Source of the DNA: Agrococcus casei LMG 22410
Lineage (GTDB): Bacteria; Actinomycetota; Actinomycetes; Actinomycetales; Microbacteriaceae
Assembly (NCBI RefSeq): GCF_900163565.1
Contig: NZ_FUHU01000025.1
Coordinates: forward strand, 1 to 51,589
Direction of reading: 5' to 3'
Length of the DNA stretch: 51,589 nt
Part shown: positions 33,961 to 40,226 of the stretch, piece after piece
How the letters are laid out: every line of letters starts with the position of its first letter
How positions within the stretch are numbered: the first letter of the stretch is position 1
Position numbers and translations under genes: made by a program
The notes under the pieces: model-generated
What the model was told of the DNA's origin: nothing
Database searches by the model: none
The model's input: the letters and a program-made list of their open reading frames with translations, nothing else

Positions 33961-35121
33961 ATGGAACGAGGAAGTTCACACTCAGAGCATCGCTTCAAAC
34001 AAGCGAAAGTGCGCGGCATCGTCACGAACCCACCAGAGGGCTCACCGTTCGAAGTCTGTGTTCACAACCAATCCGACTGGGAGTTGGTATATCGCAACCG
34101 AGCACTGCACGTGCAGTGTCTTGTGCCGTCGTGCGAAACAAGGCTAATCGCCAAGAGGATGAGTGGAAGCGGGCTACGCTTCTTCGCTGCCCACAGGGAG
34201 TCGTGCTCGCATAACCTCGTCAACATACCTGTTGGACGAGGCGAGATCGATCAGGATCCGGCGACACTTGCCAATGGCGGAGGCCCAGAAGGGCAGGAAC
34301 ACCTCTGGATCAAAGGCAGGCTACACAAGATTGCCACAAGCATCGGTCTCGAAGCAGTAATCGAGGATTCGACCACGCATGCCGACGTATTCCTCCCAGG
34401 ACCCAACCTTGCCCTGGAGTACCAGCGCTGGGACACCGACTTCTCCGGCAGAACTGCAGCACGCGCAACCACAGGAGGAGCACACACACTCTGGCTGTTT
34501 CCCTTTCCGCAACCCGAACAGCGGAAAACGCCACTCAAGCGAGTATTCGACCGCGAAGTCTATGGAAAGGGCGGTCTGTACGTGGCGGTTCGAAACATGA
34601 ACGACCTCCGAGAGTTGCAACAGCCCTGGCTGCATCCCTCCCAAGAGCGCACCGCGCGCCTATACGCAACCGGCGCCATTGCCCGGTTCGACAAGAAGAC
34701 TCGACGCCTGGTCTACACCCGCGGATCACTGGCGCGGATCCTCAACGAAATCGTGACCGGCCAACGCACCCTAACACTCACAACGATCTACTCTCACAAA
34801 TCAAAAAGCATGCAGGACAAACGAGTTTGGGCACTCAAGGCTGATCTGGCTGCAGCAGAAGACGAACGCAAGCGTCGACCGCCAACAGCGCGCCCTATCC
34901 CTGCGCCACACACTCGCCCGGTCAGCGTAGAGAACAAACGGCCGATCCCAACGCCGGCGCTCGACCCCACCACAGCCACTGCCGACACCGACACCGAGCT
35001 ATCCGAGCTATCCGAGCTCACCGCCCCCACGGAGTCTTCCAAACGACAAGCAGCCCCCGCGACACAAACACGGAATGCACACTGGTGGGAGCGACTGATG
35101 GAATGGGTCCAGGGCCGCTAG
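33961..35121 (+). CDS. CoiA-like nuclease family protein
   Basis: I give the ATG at 33961 (386 residues); a GTG at 33895 inside the PIN gene is possible. A His/Cys region (VQCLVPSCETRLIA ... FFAAHRESCSH, about 53-85) resembles the N-terminal zinc region of CoiA-like proteins. The core EHLWIKGRLHKIATSIGLEAVIE ... HADVFLPGPNLALEYQRWDTDF (about 112-165) matches the CoiA pattern, with D-x(n)-E-x-Q as a PD-(D/E)XK-type active site. The C-terminal 90 residues are Pro/Thr-rich. CoiA acts in natural transformation; here it may process incoming DNA. The stop overlaps the stop of the convergent gene. Confidence 0.6.
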   Translation: MERGSSHSEHRFKQAKVRGIVTNPPEGSPFEVCVHNQSDWELVYRNRALHVQCLVPSCETRLIAKRMSGSGLRFFAAHRESCSHNLVNIPVGRGEIDQDPATLANGGGPEGQEHLWIKGRLHKIATSIGLEAVIEDSTTHADVFLPGPNLALEYQRWDTDFSGRTAARATTGGAHTLWLFPFPQPEQRKTPLKRVFDREVYGKGGLYVAVRNMNDLRELQQPWLHPSQERTARLYATGAIARFDKKTRRLVYTRGSLARILNEIVTGQRTLTLTTIYSHKSKSMQDKRVWALKADLAAAEDERKRRPPTARPIPAPHTRPVSVENKRPIPTPALDPTTATADTDTELSELSELTAPTESSKRQAAPATQTRNAHWWERLMEWVQGR

Positions 35122-35723
35122 CCTGAAACGGTTCGTTCGGCTGCACGACCTCGCTGCCGGCGACCAACCACCGCGTACTTCACAGCGCCCCGTAGAAGCT
35201 TCTGCTCAACCTTTGTCTCGACTTCGACTTTTCCTGACGAGAGCGTGGCCGCAGCTGACGTCGAGAGTGCTTCGGCTGCCCTCTGGCGCTTCTTCGCGTC
35301 ACGTGAACCGTCATACAGGGCGATCACTCGATACTTCCCACTACCCCTGATCAGTTTCGCCATGCCAGGAGCCTTCGTCGGCCGCGACGAGATCTGCTGC
35401 ATCGTCAAACCCACCTCAGCGGAGGTACGAACCTGGTCTGGGGATTGCTGCATCTGCAGCTCGTACCCCTGCAGGACATGGCGCTTGCGAGGAGAACGCA
35501 GATCATACTTCGGCAGCTGAGGCATCATCGCCGCCGCAGCAGCCGGAGAGATCTCCGAGAACTGTGCACCGCCATCACCGAACAGGTACCCGTTCGAGAG
35601 CTCTTGCTCGAGGTGCCACAAACCAGTGGACGCGACATAGCGGAAGAACTGCTCGGCCTCGAGGTCGACCGCGACCAACGCCACGCCTACATGCCAGTCA
35701 TACGTAACCTTGAAGAACTGCAC
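35118..35723 (-). CDS. hypothetical protein (201 aa)
   Basis: A GTG start follows GGAGGTG. The N-terminus MQFFKVTYDWHVGVALVAVDLEAEQFFRY looks like an alpha+beta domain; the C-terminus is basic and Lys/Arg-rich (VGRRQRGRAAERTV). There is no membrane segment or known motif, and I do not recognise the family. Its stop codon shares the palindromic CTAG with the stop of the convergent CoiA-like gene. Upstream is a TACAAT -10 near 35760. Confidence 0.55.
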   Translation of the reverse strand: MQFFKVTYDWHVGVALVAVDLEAEQFFRYVASTGLWHLEQELSNGYLFGDGGAQFSEISPAAAAAMMPQLPKYDLRSPRKRHVLQGYELQMQQSPDQVRTSAEVGLTMQQISSRPTKAPGMAKLIRGSGKYRVIALYDGSRDAKKRQRAAEALSTSAAATLSSGKVEVETKVEQKLLRGAVKYAVVGRRQRGRAAERTVSG

Positions 35724-35797
35724 GATCCACCTCCACTCGCTCGGTCTACACTCCTATTGTAACTCCACTTTTCCTGACACGCTAGAACGTCTTAAGT

Positions 35798-36589
35798 TTA
35801 AGATTTCCTGACCGGCACTCCGCCTACTTCCTCGATTGAGTTCAGCCCTCGAGGTGCCGGGAGGTTTTCATACAAGCTCTTCGACTTGACGCTACTGGCC
35901 TGTCGTTCCATCAGTGAACGATTGACATCACGCGCGAGCTCGTAGTGCATGTGGCTCTCTTCCTTGATCAACAAGCCCGCGGACGAATGCAACTGCACCT
36001 CGGCCAAAACACCCTCGTTCGTGCGAACGCTCAGGTGCACAGCTTTATACGAATTTCCTGACGCGTACTTGTTGTCAATCTCGGTCACCTTCAGGCCCGC
36101 GGCATGCAACCGCTCCACCGTGGAACGCAGCGCGCCGGTGATCGAGTCCTGGTCCGGGGTCTCCACAGTGAAACGCAAGACATCCGAAAGGCGACCAGCC
36201 TCTGCCTCCGCGGACGGCTCCACCTGTGTGCGGTCGGCCTCGGTCAGTCGTGCCGAGATCTTCCGCACCAGCGAAGCTGGCGACTTCAAGCGAAACTCCA
36301 GTCCAGCAAGCTTGTTCCCAGTGCCTTCCACCGCCTGCTGCATGGCAGTCGTGACCTCAGGCTCGACATCGGCATGCGCCTGCAACACAGCCAGGCCAGC
36401 GGCGACGATCTCCTTCCGATCGGCATACTCGCGCCACAGCGCATCAAGATCCATATCCTGCTCAGACCACGCCACATCCGGCACGTTCGGGCACGCCTCA
36501 GGCTTCAGCGCCTCAATTGGCAGCGCTTTGAGGTGAGCGGCGTTATTGCACCGCTTTGGCCCTCGCGGATCAGTGCTCGCTCTGCACAT
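35798..36589 (-). CDS. RelA/SpoT-type (p)ppGpp synthetase-domain protein, candidate toxSAS toxin
   Basis: With the ATG at 36589 the product has 263 residues; later starts at 36484 (GTG) and 36454 (ATG) are possible. The synthetase signature is clear: RLKSPASLVRK (100-110), LSDVLRFTV (134-142), GNSYKAVHL (178-186), EVQLHSS (197-203) and EESHMHYELARD (210-221). It is stand-alone and small, without TGS or ACT domains. The ribosome binding site is weak and the start overlaps the HD gene upstream, so expression is coupled. Toxic small alarmone synthetases make (pp)pApp or pyrophosphorylate tRNA; which reaction applies here cannot be told. Confidence 0.75.
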   Translation of the reverse strand: MCRASTDPRGPKRCNNAAHLKALPIEALKPEACPNVPDVAWSEQDMDLDALWREYADRKEIVAAGLAVLQAHADVEPEVTTAMQQAVEGTGNKLAGLEFRLKSPASLVRKISARLTEADRTQVEPSAEAEAGRLSDVLRFTVETPDQDSITGALRSTVERLHAAGLKVTEIDNKYASGNSYKAVHLSVRTNEGVLAEVQLHSSAGLLIKEESHMHYELARDVNRSLMERQASSVKSKSLYENLPAPRGLNSIEEVGGVPVRKS

Positions 36590-37025
36590 CGAGCTGCGCC
36601 CGCGCATACGCGTACTTGCCCCGCAACCGCGTGGCTTCATCGACAGACAGCTGCGCCAAACGCAGCGGGTCGGTGTTATCGGCGATGTCGGCCAGCTTCA
36701 CGACGCGGGCCACTTCGTTGCTCGCCACCCGGTGGTAGTACTCCTCCGGCAGCTCACCGGCACGACGCGTCACCGCACCGACCGCTGCAGCAACACCAGC
36801 GCCGAACTGCTGCTCAATCTCCTCGAGCGTGCAACCAGTGTCCTCAACGACATCGTGCAGCCAGGCCACGGCAACCGCTGGGTCCCTCTCGCCCCGCTGC
36901 GCAGCCACAGCTGCGGCGACCCTGGCCGGATGAGCAATATACGGGCGGCCGGCCTTGTCGACCTGACCAGCATGGGCTCGTTCACTGAGCGCGCGTGCCC
37001 TCGCCACCATCGAACCTGCAACCAT
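36570..37025 (-). CDS. HD-domain (p)ppGpp hydrolase-like protein, candidate antitoxin
   Basis: The 151-residue product is a small alarmone hydrolase (MESH/SAH type): PYIAHPARVA (H32), AWLHDVVEDTG (H57, D58, E61, D62) and VKLADIADN (D113) give the full metal and catalytic set of Rel HD domains. AGGAGG lies upstream of the ATG. It is directly followed, with overlap, by a RelA/SpoT synthetase-domain gene. In known FaRel-type pairs the hydrolase neutralises the synthetase by destroying its product. Confidence 0.8.
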   Translation of the reverse strand: MVAGSMVARARALSERAHAGQVDKAGRPYIAHPARVAAAVAAQRGERDPAVAVAWLHDVVEDTGCTLEEIEQQFGAGVAAAVGAVTRRAGELPEEYYHRVASNEVARVVKLADIADNTDPLRLAQLSVDEATRLRGKYAYARAQLDVQSEH

Positions 37026-37137
37026 CAGCTTCCTTCCTCCTCTTTGAGGCTACCCAGAACCGCTGACAACTTGTCGCCGACGTGCACACCAAGACCAAGC
37101 ACCAACGCGGTGGACTTCGCCTCACCATTCCTGTATC

Positions 37138-37167
37138 TTTATACATGTCAGATCGATTCTAGTTGGA
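37138..37167 (+). promoter_or_regulatory. leader element TGTCAGATCGAT, copy 2
   Basis: TTTATACATGTCAGATCGATTC precedes TTGGAGGA and the ATG of the DUF3560 gene (core TGTCAGATCGAT at 37146-37157). The TTTATA part could be a -10 hexamer, putting the core at the start of the mRNA. It is almost the same as the leader of the dprA gene. Confidence 0.6.
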
Positions 37168-37173
37168 GGATTC

Positions 37174-38070
37174 ATGTCCACGCTCGCCATCACACACACA
37201 TCCGAAGAAGGCACGCTTATCGCCGGCACCAGCCGCGGAGACGGCACCGCCGAGATCCTGAAGAGCAACCGCTGGCGCTGGGGAAGGAGCATCAGCTCCT
37301 GGTACATCCCACGCAGTCGCGATCAGTACCCAAAAACGCACATCATCGACACCACGGTCGAGGCACTGCAACAGGCCGGCTTCACGGTGACTGTCGAGCT
37401 CGATACCACACCGCGATCGACCGCAGACGTCGAACAGGACCGACTCGAGCGGGCTGAGACGCGAGCCCAGCATCTTGCAGGCAAGAGCGAACAGCTGCAC
37501 GCGCGGGCCGAGCAGCTCCACGCACAGGCACAGGAAGCCTCCAGCCACATCCCATTCGGCCAGCCCATCCTCGTCGGACACCACAGCGAAGGCCGCGACC
37601 GCCGAACTCGCGCCCGCATCAGCGGAACCTACGACAAGGCGTTCGCCACCTTCGACGAAGCGAAAGCGGCCGACGAAGCCGCGAAGCGCGCCACCAACGA
37701 AACGACCCCCGATAGCGCCCCTGCCATCAGCCGCCGGCTCCACCGCCTCTCCGAGTCGCTGCGCGCCTGGGAGACGAACTACGCTGGCGAGCGCGCAACA
37801 CCGCGCAGCACCGCAGAGATCGCACGCCTACGCGACCGTATCCAGTACTGGACCCAGCAGCGCCAGCACCTCATCGACACCGGGCAAGCCGTCGACTACA
37901 ACCGCAAGAACATCGCCCCCGATGACCTCGTCAGCACCGGCCACCGATCCTGGTACTACGTCGTGCGCGCCAACAAGACCACCGTGACGGTAAAGAATGG
38001 ACTCGGCACACACCGCATTCGGTACGACCAGATCACCGACCACAAGCGCAAAGCCGAAACATCTAGCTAA
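37174..38070 (+). CDS. DUF3560-domain protein
   Basis: The 298-residue product shows the DUF3560 signature: a long charged coiled coil (about 85-125, RLERAETRAQHLAGKSEQLHARAEQ then AQEASSHIPFGQPILVGHHSEGRDRR), where IPFGQPILVGHHSE is the most conserved part. The C-terminus (about 240-295) has a small beta-rich domain WYYVVRANKTTVTVKNGLG. DUF3560 proteins are frequent on conjugative plasmids and elements, but their function is not established. GGAGG precedes the ATG. Confidence 0.75.
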   Translation: MSTLAITHTSEEGTLIAGTSRGDGTAEILKSNRWRWGRSISSWYIPRSRDQYPKTHIIDTTVEALQQAGFTVTVELDTTPRSTADVEQDRLERAETRAQHLAGKSEQLHARAEQLHAQAQEASSHIPFGQPILVGHHSEGRDRRTRARISGTYDKAFATFDEAKAADEAAKRATNETTPDSAPAISRRLHRLSESLRAWETNYAGERATPRSTAEIARLRDRIQYWTQQRQHLIDTGQAVDYNRKNIAPDDLVSTGHRSWYYVVRANKTTVTVKNGLGTHRIRYDQITDHKRKAETSS

Positions 38071-38122
38071 TATTTCTGCTAGACCCTTCTTGCTCATTGC
38101 AGCAACACCGAAAGGCGGCGAC

Positions 38123-38320
38123 ATGGACATCGAAGACAGCCTCAGCGACTTCCTGATCCCGCCGACGGTGTGCGGGGAGTGTGGCACCTTCATCGAAGGT
38201 GCCACCTGCCACCGCTGCGAACCCGACAAGACCCCAGCCGCCCCTGTCCGAGTCGACACCTGGCACGAACTCAACGCGATCGACATCCCCGACCTGCACA
38301 GCGGCTCAACGACCGACTGA
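38123..38320 (+). CDS. small zinc-ribbon-like protein (65 aa)
   Basis: The ATG at 38123 follows AAAGGCGG. The product MDIEDSLSDFLIPPTVCGECGTF... has CGEC and, 10 residues on, CHRC, a four-Cys set that can hold one zinc. The rest is acidic. It follows the DUF3560 gene in the same direction by about 50 bp. The function is unknown. Confidence 0.55.
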   Translation: MDIEDSLSDFLIPPTVCGECGTFIEGATCHRCEPDKTPAAPVRVDTWHELNAIDIPDLHSGSTTD

Positions 38321-38330
38321 GCCTTCCCGC

Positions 38331-38732
38331 TCAACGCTGGTTGCGGCGATGCTGCGCACGCAACCGACGTATCAACTCAGCCCGCACCACCTGATGCCGA
38401 GCAACCTGCTCGCCATCATCCCCATGCCCCCGCAGCTCGGTCTCCCACTCCTGGATCTCCGACCACGGCATCTCCGGCAACTCGTCCTCCAACACCACAG
38501 GCACTGTCTCCGACCGGACCACGAGCTCCAGCCGCGCCTGACCCGCAGCCGATAGCGTGCTCCGCTCCAACATGCCGTCGCAGAACTTCGCGACGAAGCG
38601 AGCCACCGCCAGCAGCACCGGCTCGGTCATCACCTGCTCATCCTGCAACACACCCGTCGTTGGGTTCACCCTTCCAATCACCAGGAGAGGCCGGCCCGCC
38701 ATGTCCTGCTGCTCCACAATCGCGTACTTCAT
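38331..38732 (-). CDS. hypothetical protein (133 aa)
   Basis: The ATG at 38732 is preceded by AAAGGAAAAGGG; the frame stays open far upstream but codon use and the ribosome binding site favour this start. The product MKYAIVEQQDMAGRPLLVIGRV begins as a beta-rich domain and ends in a basic helix (AELIRRLRAQHRRNQR). No membrane segment or catalytic motif is visible and the family is unknown. It is divergent to the XRE-like regulator at 38871, with 138 bp between. Confidence 0.6.
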   Translation of the reverse strand: MKYAIVEQQDMAGRPLLVIGRVNPTTGVLQDEQVMTEPVLLAVARFVAKFCDGMLERSTLSAAGQARLELVVRSETVPVVLEDELPEMPWSEIQEWETELRGHGDDGEQVARHQVVRAELIRRLRAQHRRNQR

Positions 38733-38833
38733 GACCCTTTTCCTTTCATCACGCAGCGCCTTGCCACGATTCCCTGCGCCTTGACGCGCAGGTCGAGCAA
38801 GTATCGGCCACGCCTCCACGGGATGGCAGAAAA

Positions 38834-38850
38834 CTTCCATTCGATGGAAG
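38834..38850 (+). promoter_or_regulatory. operator-like inverted repeat before the XRE-like gene
   Basis: CTTCCAT (38834-38840) and ATGGAAG (38844-38850) are perfect 7-bp arms with a 3-bp spacer, 20 bp before the ATG of the regulator and in the divergent promoter region. It is a good candidate autoregulatory site. Confidence 0.6.
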
Positions 38851-38870
38851 CGTGCGGCACACTCGGCGTC

Positions 38871-39227
38871 ATGAACAACACAGAGAACAACACCGAGGAG
38901 CTCGACGAGGCACTGATCAGATCCAAGAGAATCGCCGAAGCGATCGGCCAATGGATCTTCACTGCACGGGAAAACGACCCCACCATGAAGAGCAAGGACC
39001 TGGCCGAGCTCGCCGACATCTCCGAAACAACGCTCAGGAACCTCGAACGAGGAGTCGGCTCGACAAACCTCCTCACAGCGTTCACAGTGCTCGCCCTCCT
39101 CGACTCCGAGGAGTTCCAGGAGCTGGAAGAGATAGCGCAGCCCACCCAGGGGTTGCAACGAGGCGAGCTGCGCTACCCAAAGCATGGCGGCGGCGCCAAG
39201 CCCGCATCGGCAAAAAAAGGCGCATGA
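38871..39227 (+). CDS. XRE-like helix-turn-helix regulator
   Basis: I chose the ATG at 38871, giving 118 residues; the frame is open from 38781, but the operator-like repeat lies in between. The HTH is at about residues 38-65: KSKDLAELADISETTLRNLERG, with the spacing of Cro/C1-type domains. The C-terminus is Gly/Lys-rich and probably disordered. There is no clear ribosome binding site, so translation may be leaderless. It lies just before the iteron region and may regulate replication or its divergent neighbour. Confidence 0.65.
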   Translation: MNNTENNTEELDEALIRSKRIAEAIGQWIFTARENDPTMKSKDLAELADISETTLRNLERGVGSTNLLTAFTVLALLDSEEFQELEEIAQPTQGLQRGELRYPKHGGGAKPASAKKGA

Positions 39228-39736
39228 CCTCACATATGTAAAGATTCGATCTGCGGATTGTATAAAGATGTTGATTGCGGGTGCTCAAAAGTGGCAACAA
39301 CAGACTGTGACACCCAAGGCAGGTGTCACAGCAAAACCGAAAATCCTGCCCACCAAACCCTCACACCCCTTGCAAACACAGGGGAGTAGGCACCTGAAGG
39401 AGCATGTCGTGGCAAAAGTGCTGTGACACCCCCAGGTGTCACAGCACTTCCCTTACAAACACTGGGCAGTCGGCCCTCTGTGACACCGTGACACCTAAAT
39501 ACGCAACATCTACGCGTATGCACACGTGCGCGAGAGGTGTCACAGCTGGAGAAGTGCGCCCCAAAACTTCTTCTCGATCGATTTGTCCCAAAACCGACCC
39601 CGCAGGGGTACTGACACAGATATGAAGACCTTCGCTGCACAAACTGAGGACGAGCCGACGAACGGCGTCGGCAACGAGCTCAACTTTCTGCGTGTCGCTG
39701 CCAGATTCAGATTCAGGCCTGCTCTACCTTGGAGCT
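39228..39736. other. gene-free, repeat-rich region: candidate replication origin
   Basis: About 500 bases without a gene. The left part (39235-39300) is AT-rich (TTGTATAAAGATGTTG), as expected for an unwinding region. The right part holds the GTGACACC iterons described separately and an imperfect repeat: CCTTGCAAACACAGGGGAGT (39369-39388) resembles CCTTACAAACACTGGGCAGT (39451-39470). It lies upstream of the Rep gene. Confidence 0.6.
39305..39545. repeat. GTGACACC iteron cluster with long inverted repeats
   Basis: Seven copies of GTGACACC or its complement occur in 240 bp. They form a perfect 10-bp inverted repeat (CTGTGACACC 39305-39314, GGTGTCACAG 39322-39331), a perfect 15-bp inverted repeat with a 4-bp spacer (39416-39430, 39435-39449), two direct copies (39478-39487, 39488-39495) and a single inverted copy (39536-39545). 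Such arrays are typical Rep binding sites at plasmid origins. Confidence 0.75.
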
Positions 39737-39994
39737 ATGTCAAAGAAACCAGGGCGTCAGGCCAAGGGCGCACGTCACCCTCAGACGGTGCGATTCCCTG
39801 TGGACATGTACGACTCAATCAAGGAAGCCGCACTCGCAGAGGGCTTGGACATCGGCACCTGGGTCATCAAGAGACTCGGCGAGGTCGAAGGACTCGACCT
39901 GCCCGCCTGGGTGATGGACGACGTCGCCAAAGCAAGATCTCGACAAGCCACAGATGGACGAGGAGACGAGGAGCTCGACTTGATGGTGTCGTAG
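39737..39994 (+). CDS. small Arc/CopG-like ribbon-helix-helix protein
   Basis: The ATG at 39737 gives 85 residues; TTGGAG lies just before it. A basic N-terminus (SKKPGRQAKGARH) leads to PQTVRFPVDMYDSIKEAALAEGLDIGTWVIKRL (about 16-48), the strand-helix-helix pattern of Arc/CopG repressors. It sits between the iterons and the Rep gene, where small repressors of copy number are often found. It could bind the iterons or the rep promoter. Confidence 0.65.
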   Translation: MSKKPGRQAKGARHPQTVRFPVDMYDSIKEAALAEGLDIGTWVIKRLGEVEGLDLPAWVMDDVAKARSRQATDGRGDEELDLMVS

Positions 39995-40002
39995 AAAACG
40001 AT

Positions 40003-40036
40003 CAAAGCTCCTCGAGCGCCAACTCGAAGAGCTTTG
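40003..40036. ncRNA. strong stem-loop between the RHH gene and the rep leader
   Basis: CAAAGCTC (40003-40010) pairs with GAGCTTTG (40029-40036); inside, TCGAG (40012-40016) pairs with CTCGA (40023-40027) round a 6-nt loop. Only one position is mismatched in a 14-bp stem. A smaller CCAG/CTGG hairpin follows at 40042-40054. It could be a terminator for the RHH gene or part of a copy-control RNA; no U-tract is present. Confidence 0.45.
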
Positions 40037-40145
40037 AAGTGCCAGTAGTTCTGGCTGAAGTGTTTAGTTCATCTGCTGCCGAGCAGTTGCCAAATCGGGA
40101 TTCCGTGAAGGTCTCCCTACACGTACCTACGAAAGGACACTCCTA

Positions 40146-40226
40146 ATGCTAGCGCATAGCCTGACTCAGGCTCTCGCATTCATGCGAGTGTCGCCGTGGC
40201 GTTCGCGAAAGGCCTCGGAGAAATGA
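40146..40226 (+). CDS. leader peptide coupled to rep
   Basis: AAAGGA precedes an ATG that opens 26 codons (MLAHSLTQALAFMRVSPWRSRKASEK). The TGA overlaps the ATG at 40223 of the Rep gene as ATGA. Two adjacent inverted repeats lie inside: AGCCTGA/TCAGGCT (40158-40172) and CTCGCAT/ATGCGAG (40173-40188). Translating the leader would melt these structures and let ribosomes reach the rep start, as with tap-repA of IncFII plasmids. Confidence 0.6.
   Translation: MLAHSLTQALAFMRVSPWRSRKASEK

Noticed and set aside
34980-35020. Short GAGCTATCC tandem repeat
   Set aside because: It encodes part of a Ser/Glu/Leu-rich tail of the CoiA-like protein and has only two to three units.
35225-36060. TTTCCTGAC occurring four times (about 35230, 35769, 35803, 36053)
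   Set aside because: Two of the four copies lie inside coding sequence in different frames, spacing is irregular, and no further symmetry is seen; chance is likely enough.
38733-39233. Upstream extension of the minus-strand gene at 38331 to 300 residues
   Set aside because: It would run antisense through the XRE-like gene and its operator; a good ribosome binding site supports the start at 38732.
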